From: Polytrichum commune
Taxonomy: Eukaryota > Streptophyta > Polytrichopsida > Polytrichales > Polytrichaceae
Length of the DNA stretch: 60,000 nucleotides
Assembly: GCA_950295325.1 (NCBI GenBank)
Contig: OX485809.1
Location: forward strand, 30,086,144-30,146,143
Reading direction: 5' to 3'
How positions within the stretch are numbered: position 1 is the first letter of the stretch; each line of letters starts with the position of its first letter. This document shows positions 24,726-37,600 of the stretch, piece by piece. The notes beneath the pieces are model-generated. The model had not been told where the DNA came from. It did not search any database and worked only from the letters and a program-made list of their open reading frames with translations. A program made the position numbers and the translations under genes.

Positions 24726-25093
24726 GATAGATAGATAGACAGAAACTCCGGTCCCTTTTAAGGGGCCGGCGTGAATAAAGTGTCCGTTCGTAATGCCAAT
24801 GACCCGATGCCCACCGGACAAGGGGACATGGGACAATACTACTCTCCCCTTTCGAGGATGGACACTATAGTGACACACTATACTAGTTCCTAGCTAGCCA
24901 CTAGTGCCTTGAAGATACCGGACATGGTATCCCCCCAAAGGGCTTTAGGTACCCATACAACAAGGTCCAAGGACCCCCCACCATAGTTGGGTGGACTAAG
25001 GTGGTGAGCACCACGCCGGCATGGGGAATAGAACCCACAACCTCCTCATTGGGGGCCATGAACCCTAACCACCAAGCCAAGGCCCGTGGTGCC
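24726..25093 (-). mobile_element. tRNA-derived SINE
   Basis: On the minus strand the unit begins near 25093. It shows an A-box match TGGCTTGGTGGTTAGGG (about 25079-25063) and a B-box match GGTTCTATTCC (about 25035-25025), with spacing suited to RNA polymerase III. A body of about 290 bp follows. It ends in a short TCTA repeat, seen on the plus strand as GATAGATAGATAGAC near 24728, as the 3' tail. The head does not fold as a functional tRNA. The borders are inferred, because I could not identify a target-site duplication. Confidence 0.6.
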
Positions 25094-25306
25094 TTACCAC
25101 ACATTCACCTTAACCTAGTTCATCGCCTTAGAGCTCATCCTCCAAAAGGAAGGCCATTCACCTTATGCTACATCATAGAACACTATGATCAATATAAAGT
25201 AAACAAGTTCTCATTCACCTCGATGCATGAACACCAATTTTTTTTTAAATTTTCTTTTTCTTTTCCTCTTTCCCCCAATTTAAAGTAGATGTGCTCTCTC
25301 TATAAA

Positions 25307-25410
25307 CATAACACTATTCAGATCCATAACAGTGGTCTGTGGGACTAACAATATTTCATGGAATATTTTCAGTCCCACATATCATTGTTATGGATCTGAA
25401 TAATGTTATG
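25307..25410. mobile_element. Short foldback MITE, about 104 bp
   Basis: Two arms of about 40 bp are inverted copies of each other: CATAACACTATTCAGATCC begins the left arm, and its complement, as GGATCTGAATAATGTTATG, ends the right arm. About 24 bp (near TTTCATGGAATATT) separate them. The RNA would form an almost perfect hairpin. The size suits a very short MITE; a microRNA precursor is possible but has no other support. Confidence 0.65.
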
Positions 25411-25444
25411 AATGCAAGTCACATGCTAATATTCATATGACAAT

Positions 25445-26000
25445 TTAACTCTTAACTTTTTGAGCGGCCCGTTTTGGGCTTATGAATGACTCTTGAAGGC
25501 AAATTCATCCAAAAAGAAGGTGTTAGGAAGGTCACAATAGATATCATTATGTTCCTCATGTAATTTTCTTGTCAATGGCAAAAATTCCATTCCAACATGA
25601 TAAGATGGTTGTTCACAAGAAATTTCTAAACTCAAGAATGAACTAAAGTTTTCCTTTGTCAATATATATTGACTTCATATTATTTTGATTGAAAATTGTG
25701 AAATTTCTAAGGAGTATTTTTCTTACCTCAAAGTGTATATTTATTCTTAATATAATCTTGAAAGTTTGGACTATAATGTTATTGCATATATTTATGAAAA
25801 GTTATGGAATTTTAATGATTCCAAATCAATTATAAACCAATCATGAAAATTACTAAACATTGTTATCGTATTGATGTGATCTTAAAAATCACTAGCAATA
25901 ACTTTTCTTTAAGGTACAAGAAAATTTGAGTTGTAGAATGCTTAATTTTTAGACAATCTAATGAAACCATAATACACTCCATGAAGTTAAGGGTTAAAGA
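25445..26000 (-). repeat. Left arm of a 555-bp inverted repeat pair
   Basis: The minus strand matches the plus strand at about 28115-28670 over the whole length, with moderate divergence. Both encode a matching peptide, HEEHND(I/T)YCDLP then TFFLDEFAFKSHS. I do not recognise the source gene. Borders are approximate to about 20 bp. Confidence 0.6.
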
Positions 26001-26524
26001 CACAAGAAAGATATCTAGAATACCAATTTTTTTAGGTCACATCAAGAGCTTCTTCAATAGTTTGGTCCTACATGTAAAGATGGACCACTACTAAAAACAA
26101 CCACCATATGGCCAAAAATATACCACACAAATAATATAACAACGAGAGAGGCTTGTAGCTACCACATTTCACTCTTAAAATTGCATCATATTCCTTGTTT
26201 CCTTATCTCCATGATAGTATGGTTTGTGTTGGCGCTTTAGTCAACCCAAGGACATGTATGGCATTCATATAACTACAAGGAGGTAGGGGTACTTTGCATG
26301 GGCCGCATGACATAAAAAACTTATGTGTTGAAGCCAACAAGGTTGGATAGTGTTTAGTGATTTTTCTTTCATGTATGGGAGTTGTGTCACTTCTTTGTCA
26401 TGCTAAAGGTTCATGAAGATATTCTTGTATTTAATTTTTTTTCAATAAATCTAGATATTACGTTTATTCATTAGATATGAAATCCATTCAAACTCTCTCA
26501 TTGGATATAGATCTCATATATATG

Positions 26525-26820
26525 ATTGAATGCACGTGGAGGAATGTTCTTTCTTAGTTTATTTTCTTGCAATGATCTATTTCTCCTCTTTTAAATTGTT
26601 AATTTTTGTGGCTACTCGTTTAAGCTTACTCACTACATTCCATTTTTATTATTGAATATTTGTGTAGGAATGTTCTATATTTGTTTTGTTTAGAGATCTT
26701 CTTACAATAGTCATTTTCCCCTCTTCTAAATTGTTATATTTTGGCTACTCATTCAAGCTTACTCACTAGATTAAATTTTTATTATTGAATGTCCGTGAAG
26801 GAATGTATCTTTGTTAGGTT
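26525..26820. repeat. Tandem repeat, about 130-bp unit, 2.3 copies
   Basis: The phrases GGAATGTTCT, CCTCTTTTAAATTGTTA, GGCTACTCGTTTAAGC and TTTTTATTATTGAAT recur in the same order at about 26526, 26651 and 26783. It is AT-rich and non-coding. Confidence 0.6.
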
Positions 26821-27089
26821 TCAGAGACCTTCTAGATCTAGATGTGAGTCATCTTTCTAAGTAATTACAAAGGTGGGAGAGAGAGAATTACCGCATACAA
26901 GTGTGTCTTTTATTCATCCAACATAGAAACACTGAAATAGTACATGGTTCATATATTACTCTTTTAAGTTAGTTAGACACTAGATTAACATATAAAGACC
27001 TCCATTAGTCTAGTCCAAGTCATTTGAGATGAATTTGACAAAAATCTATCAGGGACAAGTTTTTATGTTGGATGGATGAGAAAAACTTT

Positions 27090-27190
27090 ACTTGATACAT
27101 CCTTACATTTCAAGGCAAATCTTTAATTGAAAGTTCTTACATTTCAAGGTGAATCCTTACTTGATAAGTCCTTACATTTCAAGGTAAAAG
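27090..27190. repeat. Short tandem repeats around CTTACATTTCAAGG
   Basis: CTTACATTTCAAGG occurs three times within about 100 bp, separated by related spacers (AATCTTTAATTGAAAG, GAATCCTTACTTGAT). It is a degenerate minisatellite. Confidence 0.55.
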
Positions 27191-27237
27191 TGGCCTTCTC
27201 GTATAGAAAGCTTTGAAGAACTCTATTATACATGTGT

Positions 27238-27330
27238 AGTGTAATGAGTTAGTGGCTAAGGCATCCAAGTGGGGCCATGAGTTTCATAGTTCAAATCCCT
27301 TGGCAATTGCCCTTTGTGTAGCCTTATGGG
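27238..27330 (+). repeat. tRNA-like SINE head
   Basis: GAGTTAGTGGCTAAGGC (A-box-like, about 27245-27261) and ATAGTTCAAATCCC (B-box-like, about 27286-27299) have pol III internal-promoter spacing on the plus strand. There is no cloverleaf closure, so it is more likely the head of a tRNA-derived SINE than a tRNA gene. It lies between the two arms of the inverted repeat pair at 25445 and 28115. The end of the element is not defined. Confidence 0.45.
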
Positions 27331-28021
27331 TAGTTATGTACCAAAAATACAATATTCAAATGCCTACCACCATGTGTGTAGTTTTATTGAGATAATTACA
27401 AATACTGAATATATGAAATTACCATTACAAGTTGCCAACATAAATGATTACCCAAAATTACCCCAAACAAAAAAGTTACCATGTTGGAATGAAATCTTTG
27501 TTAGTGTTCAAAAATAAAATTTTGAGAGTGGCCGTGTCCAAATTTAAGACACGTCCAAGATAATTGATGGCCTCAATGAAGCACACATGTCATGCTTGGA
27601 CATTTGTGTCCAATGTTAAAAAAGGTGTCATAAGGACCTAGCTTTCCTACCAATGTATAAATCATGACAAGACTTAGAACTTCATACTCAAGGCGGGGCG
27701 GGGCGGGGGGGTAGTCATTGGTTGGAGTAGCAATATACGTGCGAACAAATGATAGGATATTTTTAAAACATGGGGAAAAAAAATTATAAATGGACTTAAG
27801 AGTAATATAGGGTATCAAAAATGGCACTAGATATATTTAAAGTACTATAGGGTATGAAATAATAGGTAATTTGGAATTATAAGTAATGCAAGCCATTTTC
27901 CTATTAACCCAAAGTAGAAAATTTTACAATGATAGCATGTGAAAAAAGAAGAGAATTGAAAGTAATACCCCCCCTATAAAACAGTGGTTGTTCGTACCTA
28001 TATCCTTAACTTTTTAACACA

Positions 28022-28037
28022 CTGCCCCCCCCCCCCC
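28022..28037. repeat. Poly-C tract
   Basis: A run of about 15 C follows an ACTG. Similar runs of C or G occur near 4425, 23031 and 27700, the last as GGCGGGGCGGGG. Confidence 0.7.
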
Positions 28038-28114
28038 CGAGACTCAAGGTGGAAAGGGTTTGTAGACTACACAAGTGATTTGAAGGTTGCTAGAAAAACA
28101 TTGGAGGAAGACTA

Positions 28115-28670
28115 CAAGATAAACCTTGAACTTCTTGGAGTGTATTGTGGTTTCATTAGATCATTCAAAAAGTTACCTTTTTAGAACTCAATTTTTATTG
28201 TACCCAAAAAAAAGTTGTTACTAATGATTTCCAAAAGATCACATCAATAAGGTAGCAATGCCTTGTAATATTCATAAATTTTTCTAAAAATTAATTCAAA
28301 ATCATTAAACTTCAAGAAATTGTGATAAATTTATGCAATATAAATATATTCCAAAACTTCAAGAATAAATCAATAATAGATCTACACTTTGAGGCAAGAA
28401 AAAAAGTCCATAGAATTGATAATTTTCAATCAAAATAGCATGAAGTTACTTTATGTAGTAATGTATCAACAATAAAGACTTTAAAATTTTCTTATGAACA
28501 ACCACCTTTATATATTGGAATGGGATCAATGCCATTGCCACGAAAATTTCATGAGGAACACAATGATACCTATTGCGACCTTCCTAGCACCTTCTTTTTG
28601 GATGAATTTGCCTTCAAGAGTCATTCATATTCCAAAAAATGGCCTCTAATGAAGTCAAGGGTTAAGGGGC
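28115..28670 (+). repeat. Right arm of a 555-bp inverted repeat pair
   Basis: Reverse-complement partner of 25445-26000. The plus-strand frame 28520-28759 in and beyond this arm reads HEEHNDTYCDLP, then TFFLDEFAFKSHS. It continues past the arm as a coding-like stretch, so this may be the original locus and the left arm a truncated inverted copy. Confidence 0.6.
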
Positions 28671-29017
28671 TCCATGCTTGGAGTGGTTATGAGAATGACT
28701 TGTCAATGGAGGGCAAAGATTTATTTTTCTTGATGTGGTTGCAACCTACTTTGAAATAAGTATTCTTGTAGTTCGGCACAATAGTTGCCCAGGTGATGAA
28801 CTCTTCATTAAAAATCTAAATGATGTGTGTGGGTGACTATAAATAAGACCCCCTTATATATGAGAAATCTATGGAGAAAGCAAAATGTATACGTATTAAT
28901 GGTATGCTAGATAATATACTCATGTATTTATATTAAGATTCTAAATTCTATGTGATTGGTAAATGTTTCCACTAGATACACAAAAGATAAATCATTAAAT
29001 AAATAAGCCATTATTAC

Positions 29018-29067
<50 letters not shown>

Positions 29068-30990
29068 ATATGTATATATGTATATATGTATATATATGTA
29101 TATATGTATATTCCACTTTTATTTTCAATGAGAAAGTTATAGAAAATTCTATAGAAAATCTATAGAATGGATTACCTTGAAAAAATATTCCCATCCATAG
29201 AATGTGTACACTAGAATCATTACCTCCCCTTTACAAATACTATGTACAATAACATTTTAGATTATCCCACTTTACACTCACATTACACGTATGTGGTATG
29301 AAGAGCCCACTTCTTAGGAGTAGTTGTTGTTGATAGCAACTAGAAAAAGGTAGATAACATAAGCCTTAGCCAACCTAATGATGGTTTGAAATGACCCTCA
29401 TTTCATTTCCATATGGAAATGAAATTAGGGAATGATGCAGTGCCTACTTGTCAGCAGGTGGACCCATGACATGAAAAAATGTGTAAAATGGTGACTTAAT
29501 CTAGCATGACCAAAGCATGGTATTTTTTTTTTATAGTTTTCTCTCATTTAAGATCATATGTATAAGGTATTTGATGGCATTTATAGAGATATATTTTATG
29601 AGGCTTTTGATTTTAGATCAAGGTATGTCAAGATTGTTGAGTTTGTCAATGTAAGAATTGTGGATGGTGTCCGACAAGCTTGCAAAGCTTGACATGAAAT
29701 TACAAAACTTGCAAGAAAAAAACAAAAGAAGTGTCTATTGTGACATGAAGCACCCTGCCATAGAGCCTCGAGAAAGATGGCCCCTTGCGATGCAATGTGC
29801 TCAATCCCATGCCACTTTTCAAAGTTAAGAGGTGTTTCCACTAGTTAGCTCCCACCTTTTGGATTGCCACCAATCCCTACAGCTAAGGCCTTCTAATAGC
29901 CTTGATCCTAAAACCAGTTGTACTACGACTTTATCACTAGTCAGGTAGCCACCAAGCCTTTCGGCTAAGATTCCTTGATAGCCTTGTTCACAGTACTAGT
30001 GGTACTATGGCACTATAATTGCCTTCTTCAAACTATTAGCGTGTTACATGGTACGTCAGACATCAGTGATGAAAAGTAAGGGAAAGGTTTGCCGACCAAG
30101 TTGTCTAAGATATGGGATAGAGATTCTATGTTTATCATGTTTATGACCAATAGCAACCTCAAAGAACATGTCATAATAGATGTGGGGTTGCTAGCACACC
30201 ATTGAGGGACAATGGATACATCCACACAATGACCAACTAGTTGAAAAGAAAATTGAGGGATGATATCACATGTGGAGCCTCACTTGGCTAGTATATTGGC
30301 TTTGTTTTTGCCAAATATATTGGTATGTGTATAAAACTTTTTAAATAGTGACTATTGTGAATATGAGAAACAACAATGTTTATGAAGAGTTTGGTGGAGT
30401 GGTTATGTTATTATAAGAGGTGGCTAATAAGGTTAGTGAGAACACTAGTAGAAAACTATGCCAAAAAGAACGGCAACCGAAATTAGCTGCGGTTCTTTTG
30501 ACTAGCCTGATATGTAGTCCCTAACGACTACAAATTTTTTATTTTTTTATTTTTTTTAGTGTGTTCCACTACAAGGGGTGCAAATAATTCGTGCATAAGA
30601 TATTGGGGTATTTTGGGAGTTGGCTACAATGTTAGTATCTAATGAGCCATTAAAGACTGTTGAACTAGCAATGTTATCATTTCCATCACTATCAGGCGAG
30701 GAGAAATATCTATCTATGTAGTATATGAATTGAGGGCGATATAAGGGGGTAGAGGTTGGTGATGTGAATTGAGGTAATGTTAGGTGTATGTCAGCCATAA
30801 ACCCCCACCCTTATGCGTCGTAGTCCGGGTGAGAGCTCATGGCTCACATGAACGTAAAATAACTAGCCAGGGCATCCATCAAACATCCAAAACATGGAAT
30901 GGGCCACGCTTGCAACCTAGTAATGGTGAAGAGAGGGACTACACCCTAGCATTAATGAATGCTTGTGTTACACTTATATGTTATCCCTCC
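28671..30990. other. AT-rich DNA, no gene recognised
   Basis: It contains the TA/TATG microsatellite entered separately and a two-unit tandem repeat of about 80 bp at about 29866-30020 (shared GCCACCAA-CC and GGCTAAG- landmarks). No frame carries a known motif. Confidence 0.4.
29017..29111. repeat. (TA)n/(TATATG)n microsatellite
   Basis: An uninterrupted run of TA dinucleotides grades into TATATG hexamers for about 95 bp. The reading frame through it on the minus strand, giving Tyr/Ile/His repeats, is an artefact. Confidence 0.9.
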
Positions 30991-30999
30991 ACCTTCTAA

Positions 31000-31860
31000 C
31001 CCTAGTTTAATGCTAAAGTAAAGAGGTGCATAAACTTATCTACTCTAAGTTCTATGCTAGCTATCACCCTTGCTTCCTTAATCCCAACCCCTCCGTCGAA
31101 GATCTCTCCCTCCTTCTAACCCTCCAGCCTCTACTGCCGCACCGAAGAACTGCCCAGTCTTTCCTCCCAACGGTCGCCTGCTGGTTCGAACCCCCAACCT
31201 TGCTGGAACTGGGTCCTACCCGTCCTGGCAGCTGCCCGTCATCGCCTGTCCACCTAACCGTGACCCGTCAGCCATCCAGCTGCGGCTTCCCCTTCAGGCA
31301 ACCTGTCCTCTCAGCAGCGAAGGGTATCTCCCTGGTATGCACACCTCACAGAAAGTCTCCTCTTCGGCATTACCCCATTCTCTGGGTGGTGCCCAGTCCG
31401 TGCTGCTTCATCCTTCCACTTGCGCCAATCCAACTAATTCGCTCTCTGCCGCCGAAATTCTTCACTGCATTAAATTTCACACCCATGCAGAATTCAATTC
31501 ACACACAGGCCCATTCCAAACAACCACCTTGTTTCTGCAACTGCTCCCTCCAGGGAGCTTGCCTAATTCTCTGGTGTTCAATGTGTGACCTGATTCCTCG
31601 CCCAGTGGACACAAAGGTTGTGAACTTCCGCCCACATTGTGGCAGAACTTGAAGATTCAACTGGACATCAATGTCGGCAGCTTGCTTGCATTCAATCCCA
31701 ATCATCCTCTCTCACCAGCTTGTGTTGCCTTCATTTCCCCCTCTCGATTGATTGCCCCTCAGATCTCACCCCTAAATTCATGTTCTTCCCAGGGTGAGCA
31801 GATGGTTGCCTTTTGCTTCCGAAAAAACCTGCCGCAGTGATCCACGGCTGCCCCCCCAGC
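31000..31860. other. GC-rich island, no gene recognised
   Basis: A plus-strand frame (31026-31652) is open for 208 codons, but its product is Pro/Ser/Leu/Cys-rich with no motif and the composition looks non-coding. The minus strand is also open at 31499-31705. The stretch could be a retroelement leader or a CpG-rich relic. A TTCGAA-centred palindrome at about 31182-31192 resembles a pol III B box, but no A box is seen. Confidence 0.3.
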
Positions 31861-34050
31861 ATTCCAGCCGCCTTCCCTAGAAGACCAGCACACAGTGTTG
31901 GAAGAGAGCGAGGAAGCTAGGGCCCCTGGACCTCACCGAATCCCCTCTGGAATGGCACCAATCTCCTTATCCTAAAGTCAAACCTTCCTACCCTTAAGCT
32001 AACAGGTCTGGAGCCTAAAACGAATAATAACCTGACTTACTCCTAGCTAAAGGTCACAACACTTAAGTCTAGGTTTTCATAATTATAAGACTCCTATCTC
32101 CCCCACAATAGTTACTACTTCTAAACTCACTTTGAAACTCCCACACACCTCCTAAAATAGCCTTCAACGCAATTGCAATCCTAAAAACCGCATTTCACTC
32201 TTTTTATGTTTTAAATACTTGATAGAAAATATCAAATCATGAATGCTACTACTTCTTAACCCTAGGACACATGTGAGCACACCATTTTGGGCTCATAGTG
32301 TACTTAGTGGTGGTGAGGGTATATCAAGCCATAGGTCATTACATTTAATGACATTTTTCTAGAGGGGCAAGATGGGGGTTGGGTTATGGACTGTGGTTTA
32401 TGTGATATATTGTTGTGACGGATATAGAAAATCTAGATGTAAATTCATGCATTCAAAACAAAGTTGGGCATTGATGTATACACAATATTATGATGAGGAG
32501 AGGTTCTTTAGTAATATGCTATGAAATAATCCAGTGGTGGTGAGTTTTAGATTGTTAGTAAGTGTTTGATGCTTGGGTGAAAGAAATTTATGATGGTGGG
32601 TTTCAAAACTCAACTATTTATGTGAGGTAGTTGGTATTCAAAAAGTATTTGTAAGGTAGCTAACCTACTTATGACGGGGTGCCTTTTTGTCAAACTCCGG
32701 GGAATAAATTCAAAAAATAGGGTCGTAGGGTTTTCAAAGTTTCCAATGCAGTAAACTAATGAGGGAGGGGAGATGTTTAAATTAGGTGAAGCCCATCTTC
32801 ATGAAGGAAATGTAGAAGCACGTACATGAGAAAGGCAAGTACCAAAAATAAAGAACATTATCTCTATAAATATAGTAAGGTAGCATGGTTTTAACAACAA
32901 GAAAATTCCTTCATATTCCTTTGCTATGATTGGTTGGCAAGGGTGTTGGATATAGGACACTTGGTGGGGATATTTAGAGCCAAGTTTGTGTGCAATTAGC
33001 TCATTAGAAATTGGTTTCAAAACACATGATGGGTGTGTAAAGATCAATAAGGTCGAGGCATTCATAGTCAACCAAGTTCATTTAACCACACACTAGGGTC
33101 ATGTAATGCTAACATGAATACCAACGGAGGTAAGTTTTATGTGGTGGTGGTGGCTTGTGATTGATTGTAATAAATAAACAAGATCTAATTCTATGATAGG
33201 AGTTGTTCAAGTCTAAAATGAAACCTTTTGAAATCTATTACAACACAGTCTAGCATAATACTTTTGAAAAATCATAATCAATTCAATAATAAATTTTTAA
33301 ATTTTTTTAAAGGAATATTTTTGTTCAACTCCTCTACTTAAGAAAAAAATTCATGCCAAGTGCAATGTTCATAATGTTTTTTACTAAAGATATAAAAATC
33401 TATAACAAAGCATGTTACCTTATATTATTGTGAATTTTTTCTTACCTCGTGAATTATATTTAGGAACAATTTATAATGTCTAGAGTATGGGCCTATCCAT
33501 TTTTACTTCCAAGATATCTAAATATTAAGGTATGTGGATGCTAATTATGATGTAAAGTAAGCACTCCTTAAGTTTCCAAGCCAAGAGATGGTTTACACTT
33601 ATCTTTAGTTCATTAATAAATTATTCTAAGATTTGAAAAAAAATGAGTGAAAATATATTGTTTAGTCCTCCTAGACGTTCAATTACTCCAACACAAGCTT
33701 AGTTGCCGTGGAGTAGGCAATTTGAACCCTCTTAATGTAGTTTTTTTAATTATATTTCAATATAATGTGGTCTAAAAATTAATATGACCCTTTAATATTT
33801 GTAACTATTTTAAAAAATGAGGATATGAAGTTTTTATGAGTTACCTCATAGAAACACCTATAATTTCATGTGAGATTTTTAAAATGGAAGAAGATTAGTT
33901 AAACTAGAAAAACAATTTCAATATCTTCTTATAAATATAAGACTCATAAAAAACGAACACTCTAGCAAGCTAAGATGAAGCTACAAATCCAAAAATATTG
34001 AAATAGAGGTTGTTTCAAATAAATGCTCATAATTTCTTTTAAAAATTATG
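31861..34050. other. AT-rich DNA, no gene recognised
   Basis: Only short frames are present, none with recognisable motifs or splice borders. Confidence 0.45.
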
Positions 34051-34069
34051 ATTTTTTATAGTATTAAAT

Positions 34070-34610
34070 TATTTTGGTAAATTATTTTCAATAGCTATCT
34101 ACACATATAAGACATGTTAAAATTTGATTTAACAAAAAGATGTGGTAAGTTTCTAAAATCTGCTATTATTTTTTACCCAACACTATTTAATGCAATATTT
34201 TATAAAAACTAATTGTAATTCACCAACACAGGAAGAAGAATTAGAATGCAACCATAGTACAAACAATAAAAAATAAAAAATATTATAAAAAAATATTATA
34301 AATAAGGGAAATAATCTCATTACTACTTTAAAATGATTATCACTCAAAACAACTAAGTGAACTAAGCAACAAGTTTTTTGATCAAGGGTGTGGGTGATTA
34401 AGGTCAGAAATGTTTGGAGGTGAAATAAAAAATAACTAGAAATGAAGGAGTTTAGACCTTCATAGATCTAAGACTGAGAAGACGACCAAAATCAAAAAAT
34501 AAGAATATATTCAATGAAAATTCGATGTCTTTTAAGTAGGGTTGTCTCACGCCGCATGAGAGATGATTTATTTCATTGATTTTATGCTTCACCGCGTTCT
34601 ATTTGCATTG
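34070..34610. repeat. Direct repeat, left copy (about 540 bp)
   Basis: It aligns with 39170-39720 in the same orientation. Shared landmarks, in order, are TATCTAC-CATATAAGA, TATAAAAAC-AATT, GATCAAG--TG, GATT-AGGTCA, AAAAAC-TAGAAAT and AGAAGACGACCAAAATC. Divergence is high. The pair could be old LTRs or two insertions of one repeat. Confidence 0.55.
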
Positions 34611-34619
34611 AAATTTTCC

Positions 34620-37600
34620 CCCATTTTTTCTCTATAAACTTCCCGCATGTAGGGGGGTTAGTTTTATAATGACCCATGCATGTCAATTAGTTTACTAATG
34701 AAGAGTTCACGCCCCAGGCCTCAAATTAAGTGAATTCGCATGGAGAAAGACTACAACTATTCAAGTTGCTTTCCAATATCCTCTCATCCTCACTGTCAAT
34801 AATATGGTCATTGTATTCTTACGTTGCAATATCCACAAAAGATAAATTGCAATGGTCGCTATGCAATGACCTCCTACGACACGGCAATGTAGCGGTCTCA
34901 ACCAAAACTTGAGCAACAACCTCCCCATAAATGGGAAGCCCTATTGGTTTAGGAAGAGATAATATTGGTATAGTTTTCTTGCAAAAAACACTACTAATGC
35001 TTAGAATATCAACCAACAAGTAAAAGGTATCAAAATACCAGAACACAAAAAAGAATAAAAAAAACAAACATACACACTCAATCGAGATTTTCAAGCCACT
35101 TTCCGAGCTTGTCGCAACCCTTGCTAGCTCCTTTAACTAACTTGGCCCATTTTTCAATTCTAGCAAGGGTCACCAACGCTAACCCTTCACATTCCGCCAT
35201 GTGAATGGTTAGCTCCCAATACCACGAACCTTTTAGTTAATAAGAGGGAGACCAACCCTCCTACACTTGCATTCGGGACTCACCGCTTATTTGGTAACCA
35301 ATGGTAAGATGTGGACTTCCATCCATGAAAATCCAATCTTAAGTTGATCATAGCATTGCCGAAGCAACACTATAACAACCCGAAGCATACTAGGCAACTA
35401 TGCCCCCATGTTGGGCCAATGCATGTGGAGGCCGTGCCGTTCTGCCTCGGGTGGGTTCGGTTGGCCACGTTGCCTCACCCATAAGCCTCTAGGATTTTTG
35501 GCAAGGCCCCTACCCCTTCGTCAAGAAACCTCTTGTCTCTTTATTAAGAGTTGGGGCCAAAGAGATATTTTCCTTTAGCTGTTGGGGCTAGAAGCCTCCA
35601 ACACCTTCATAACACCATAACTTTCCTTGTATGATCTTGGATGCTCACATGCAACCACTCCATCGACATCTGCATTTCACGTAGATGCCGATGCATTCCT
35701 CAATTGTCCCATTTGGGCGAGCATTTAGGACCTCCAATTGAAGTGTTCTTGAGCATTCTAAAATCCGCACGCCATAAGCTATGCATGGCTGATGGCCTTG
35801 CCCTTGTAACTCCTAGTCTTTGTGGGTGGGAGGCGTTCCCAACGCCCTCACTCACACTCGGACCACTTGGGCCCTCTCACCAACGGCGCCACAAGTCGCG
35901 GGTGTCACTCCAGGGTCCCCCTTGTACTCATGGTGTTTTGGGCACTCCTCATGGAGAGGTGCGCGACAGAGCTGGTTCGTTGTCATCGGAAGTGAGGTTG
36001 ATTGGTGATTAATAGCCACCAGCACCAAGTGCGGGTGGTTTATCTTGCACCTAGGTCAGCATGGAGATTAAAACAAGATTGGCATATTATAATGCCACCA
36101 CATGACGGCCACTTCGCCGACATGCATGTATTGTAGCATTTTCATTAGATTAAAACATTAAAAATAATTTAGAACGATCAATTCCCTATGACCAACGGCA
36201 ATTAGTCCAAGAAATTGAGTTCCTAACTAAAATGTAATAGATATGTATTCAAATGTAGATGCATAAGCATCAAGTACCACGGCCTCTTATTTGGTCAACA
36301 CTTCAATCAAGTACTCGTCGAGCTAGAATCCCTTTCACACCCACCTCTACATGGTGTAGTAGCATGCATGAGTTATGTTTTTCTGGTAGTTTAATTGCAA
36401 AACACATTGGCGGACTTGACCTTTGCCACAAATAGCCAACCCACTTTGTTGAACTTAAAGTTTGGACGTAGGTCCAAACGGAAGAACAACATCACTTGAA
36501 CTCCCAAGTCTGAAAATAATTTTGCCACGATTGAAACAACAAAAATCATTAGGTTGTTACCAAAACATATGTAACTTTGACCGAGCTGATGAAAACTACG
36601 AATAAGGAAATTATCTAGTGTTAGGAAACACCTTACTATGAGTAGGCAAAAACAATAGAAGCTCATTAATGCTCCCCACCAATCCTTGGCCATAGTGAAT
36701 TCATTGGATGCCACGTATGTTCTAATGTCATCTCCAAGAGGCTTGGACTCGGATAGGAATAGCAATAATGGCACATCACCGGTCAAGAAACCATCTGTAA
36801 ATTTGAGCAAGGACTTCACATCCTTTGGAATGTGAGAATTTGGCACATGAATGATTGATGGGGAGGGGAGACCCTTGGAACATGAGGGCCTTTGGGCAAA
36901 TCCACGATAATTAGGTCAAACCTCCAAAAGCACAATGTTATGAAGAAACTCGAGTTCTACAACCACCTCCAACTTGCGACAATTAGGTTGAATGAAATTA
37001 AACCACAAAACCACTACATGTGACAAGAAGTGAAAAGAAATATGAAACATTGACATTTTCATAAAGGCTAGCTTACCGCTTGACAAACTCAAAGGTGGAT
37101 ACCAAAATAGGGTGCTTGCTCATGCTATTCTCCAACACATTGGCAATGGATGCACTCTCCAAGAAAATACCAACCTTATAAATACATAAGCAATCACTTG
37201 GAGTTGGGAAGTATGTTGTGAAGAAATGAAGGAAGAGATAGGATTAGGAACGACGACAACTTGAGGAAAGGACAAGAGAGAGCATAATATCATCTAGATA
37301 GACCTCACTTCCTATTGGTGGTTGTTGGAGTGGAGGGGTAGGTGTAACCTTTTTGCCTCATGTGTTCACCTCCCTTAGTTGTTGTTAGTTGAGGATGTTC
37401 TTCCTCCTTTACTTCAATGTGTTGTAGTGGTTGCACCGACTTCCTCAAAGCCTCATCCTTTGCAGAGTGAAAGGATGCAAGACAATCAAGAAACCAATGA
37501 CACTACTCAAGAATGGAACAAGGCCACAAGTTCAACTGGGTAGCAATGAAGGTACAAACATCACTAGACATGTAAACCTAGGATTTCCAATACTAAGGAA

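Noticed and set aside
26600-27200. CRISPR-like short repeats
   Set aside because: Repeats vary in length and sequence and lack unique equal spacers; they are plant minisatellites.
28928-29194. Minus-strand frame with Tyr/Ile/His repeats
   Set aside because: It is the translation of a TA/TATATG microsatellite.
31170-31200. Pol III B-box-like palindrome with TTCGAA
   Set aside because: No A box at the right spacing on either strand.
31026-31652. 208-codon plus-strand frame
   Set aside because: The Pro/Ser/Leu/Cys-rich composition, absence of motifs and openness of the opposite strand point to GC-rich non-coding DNA.
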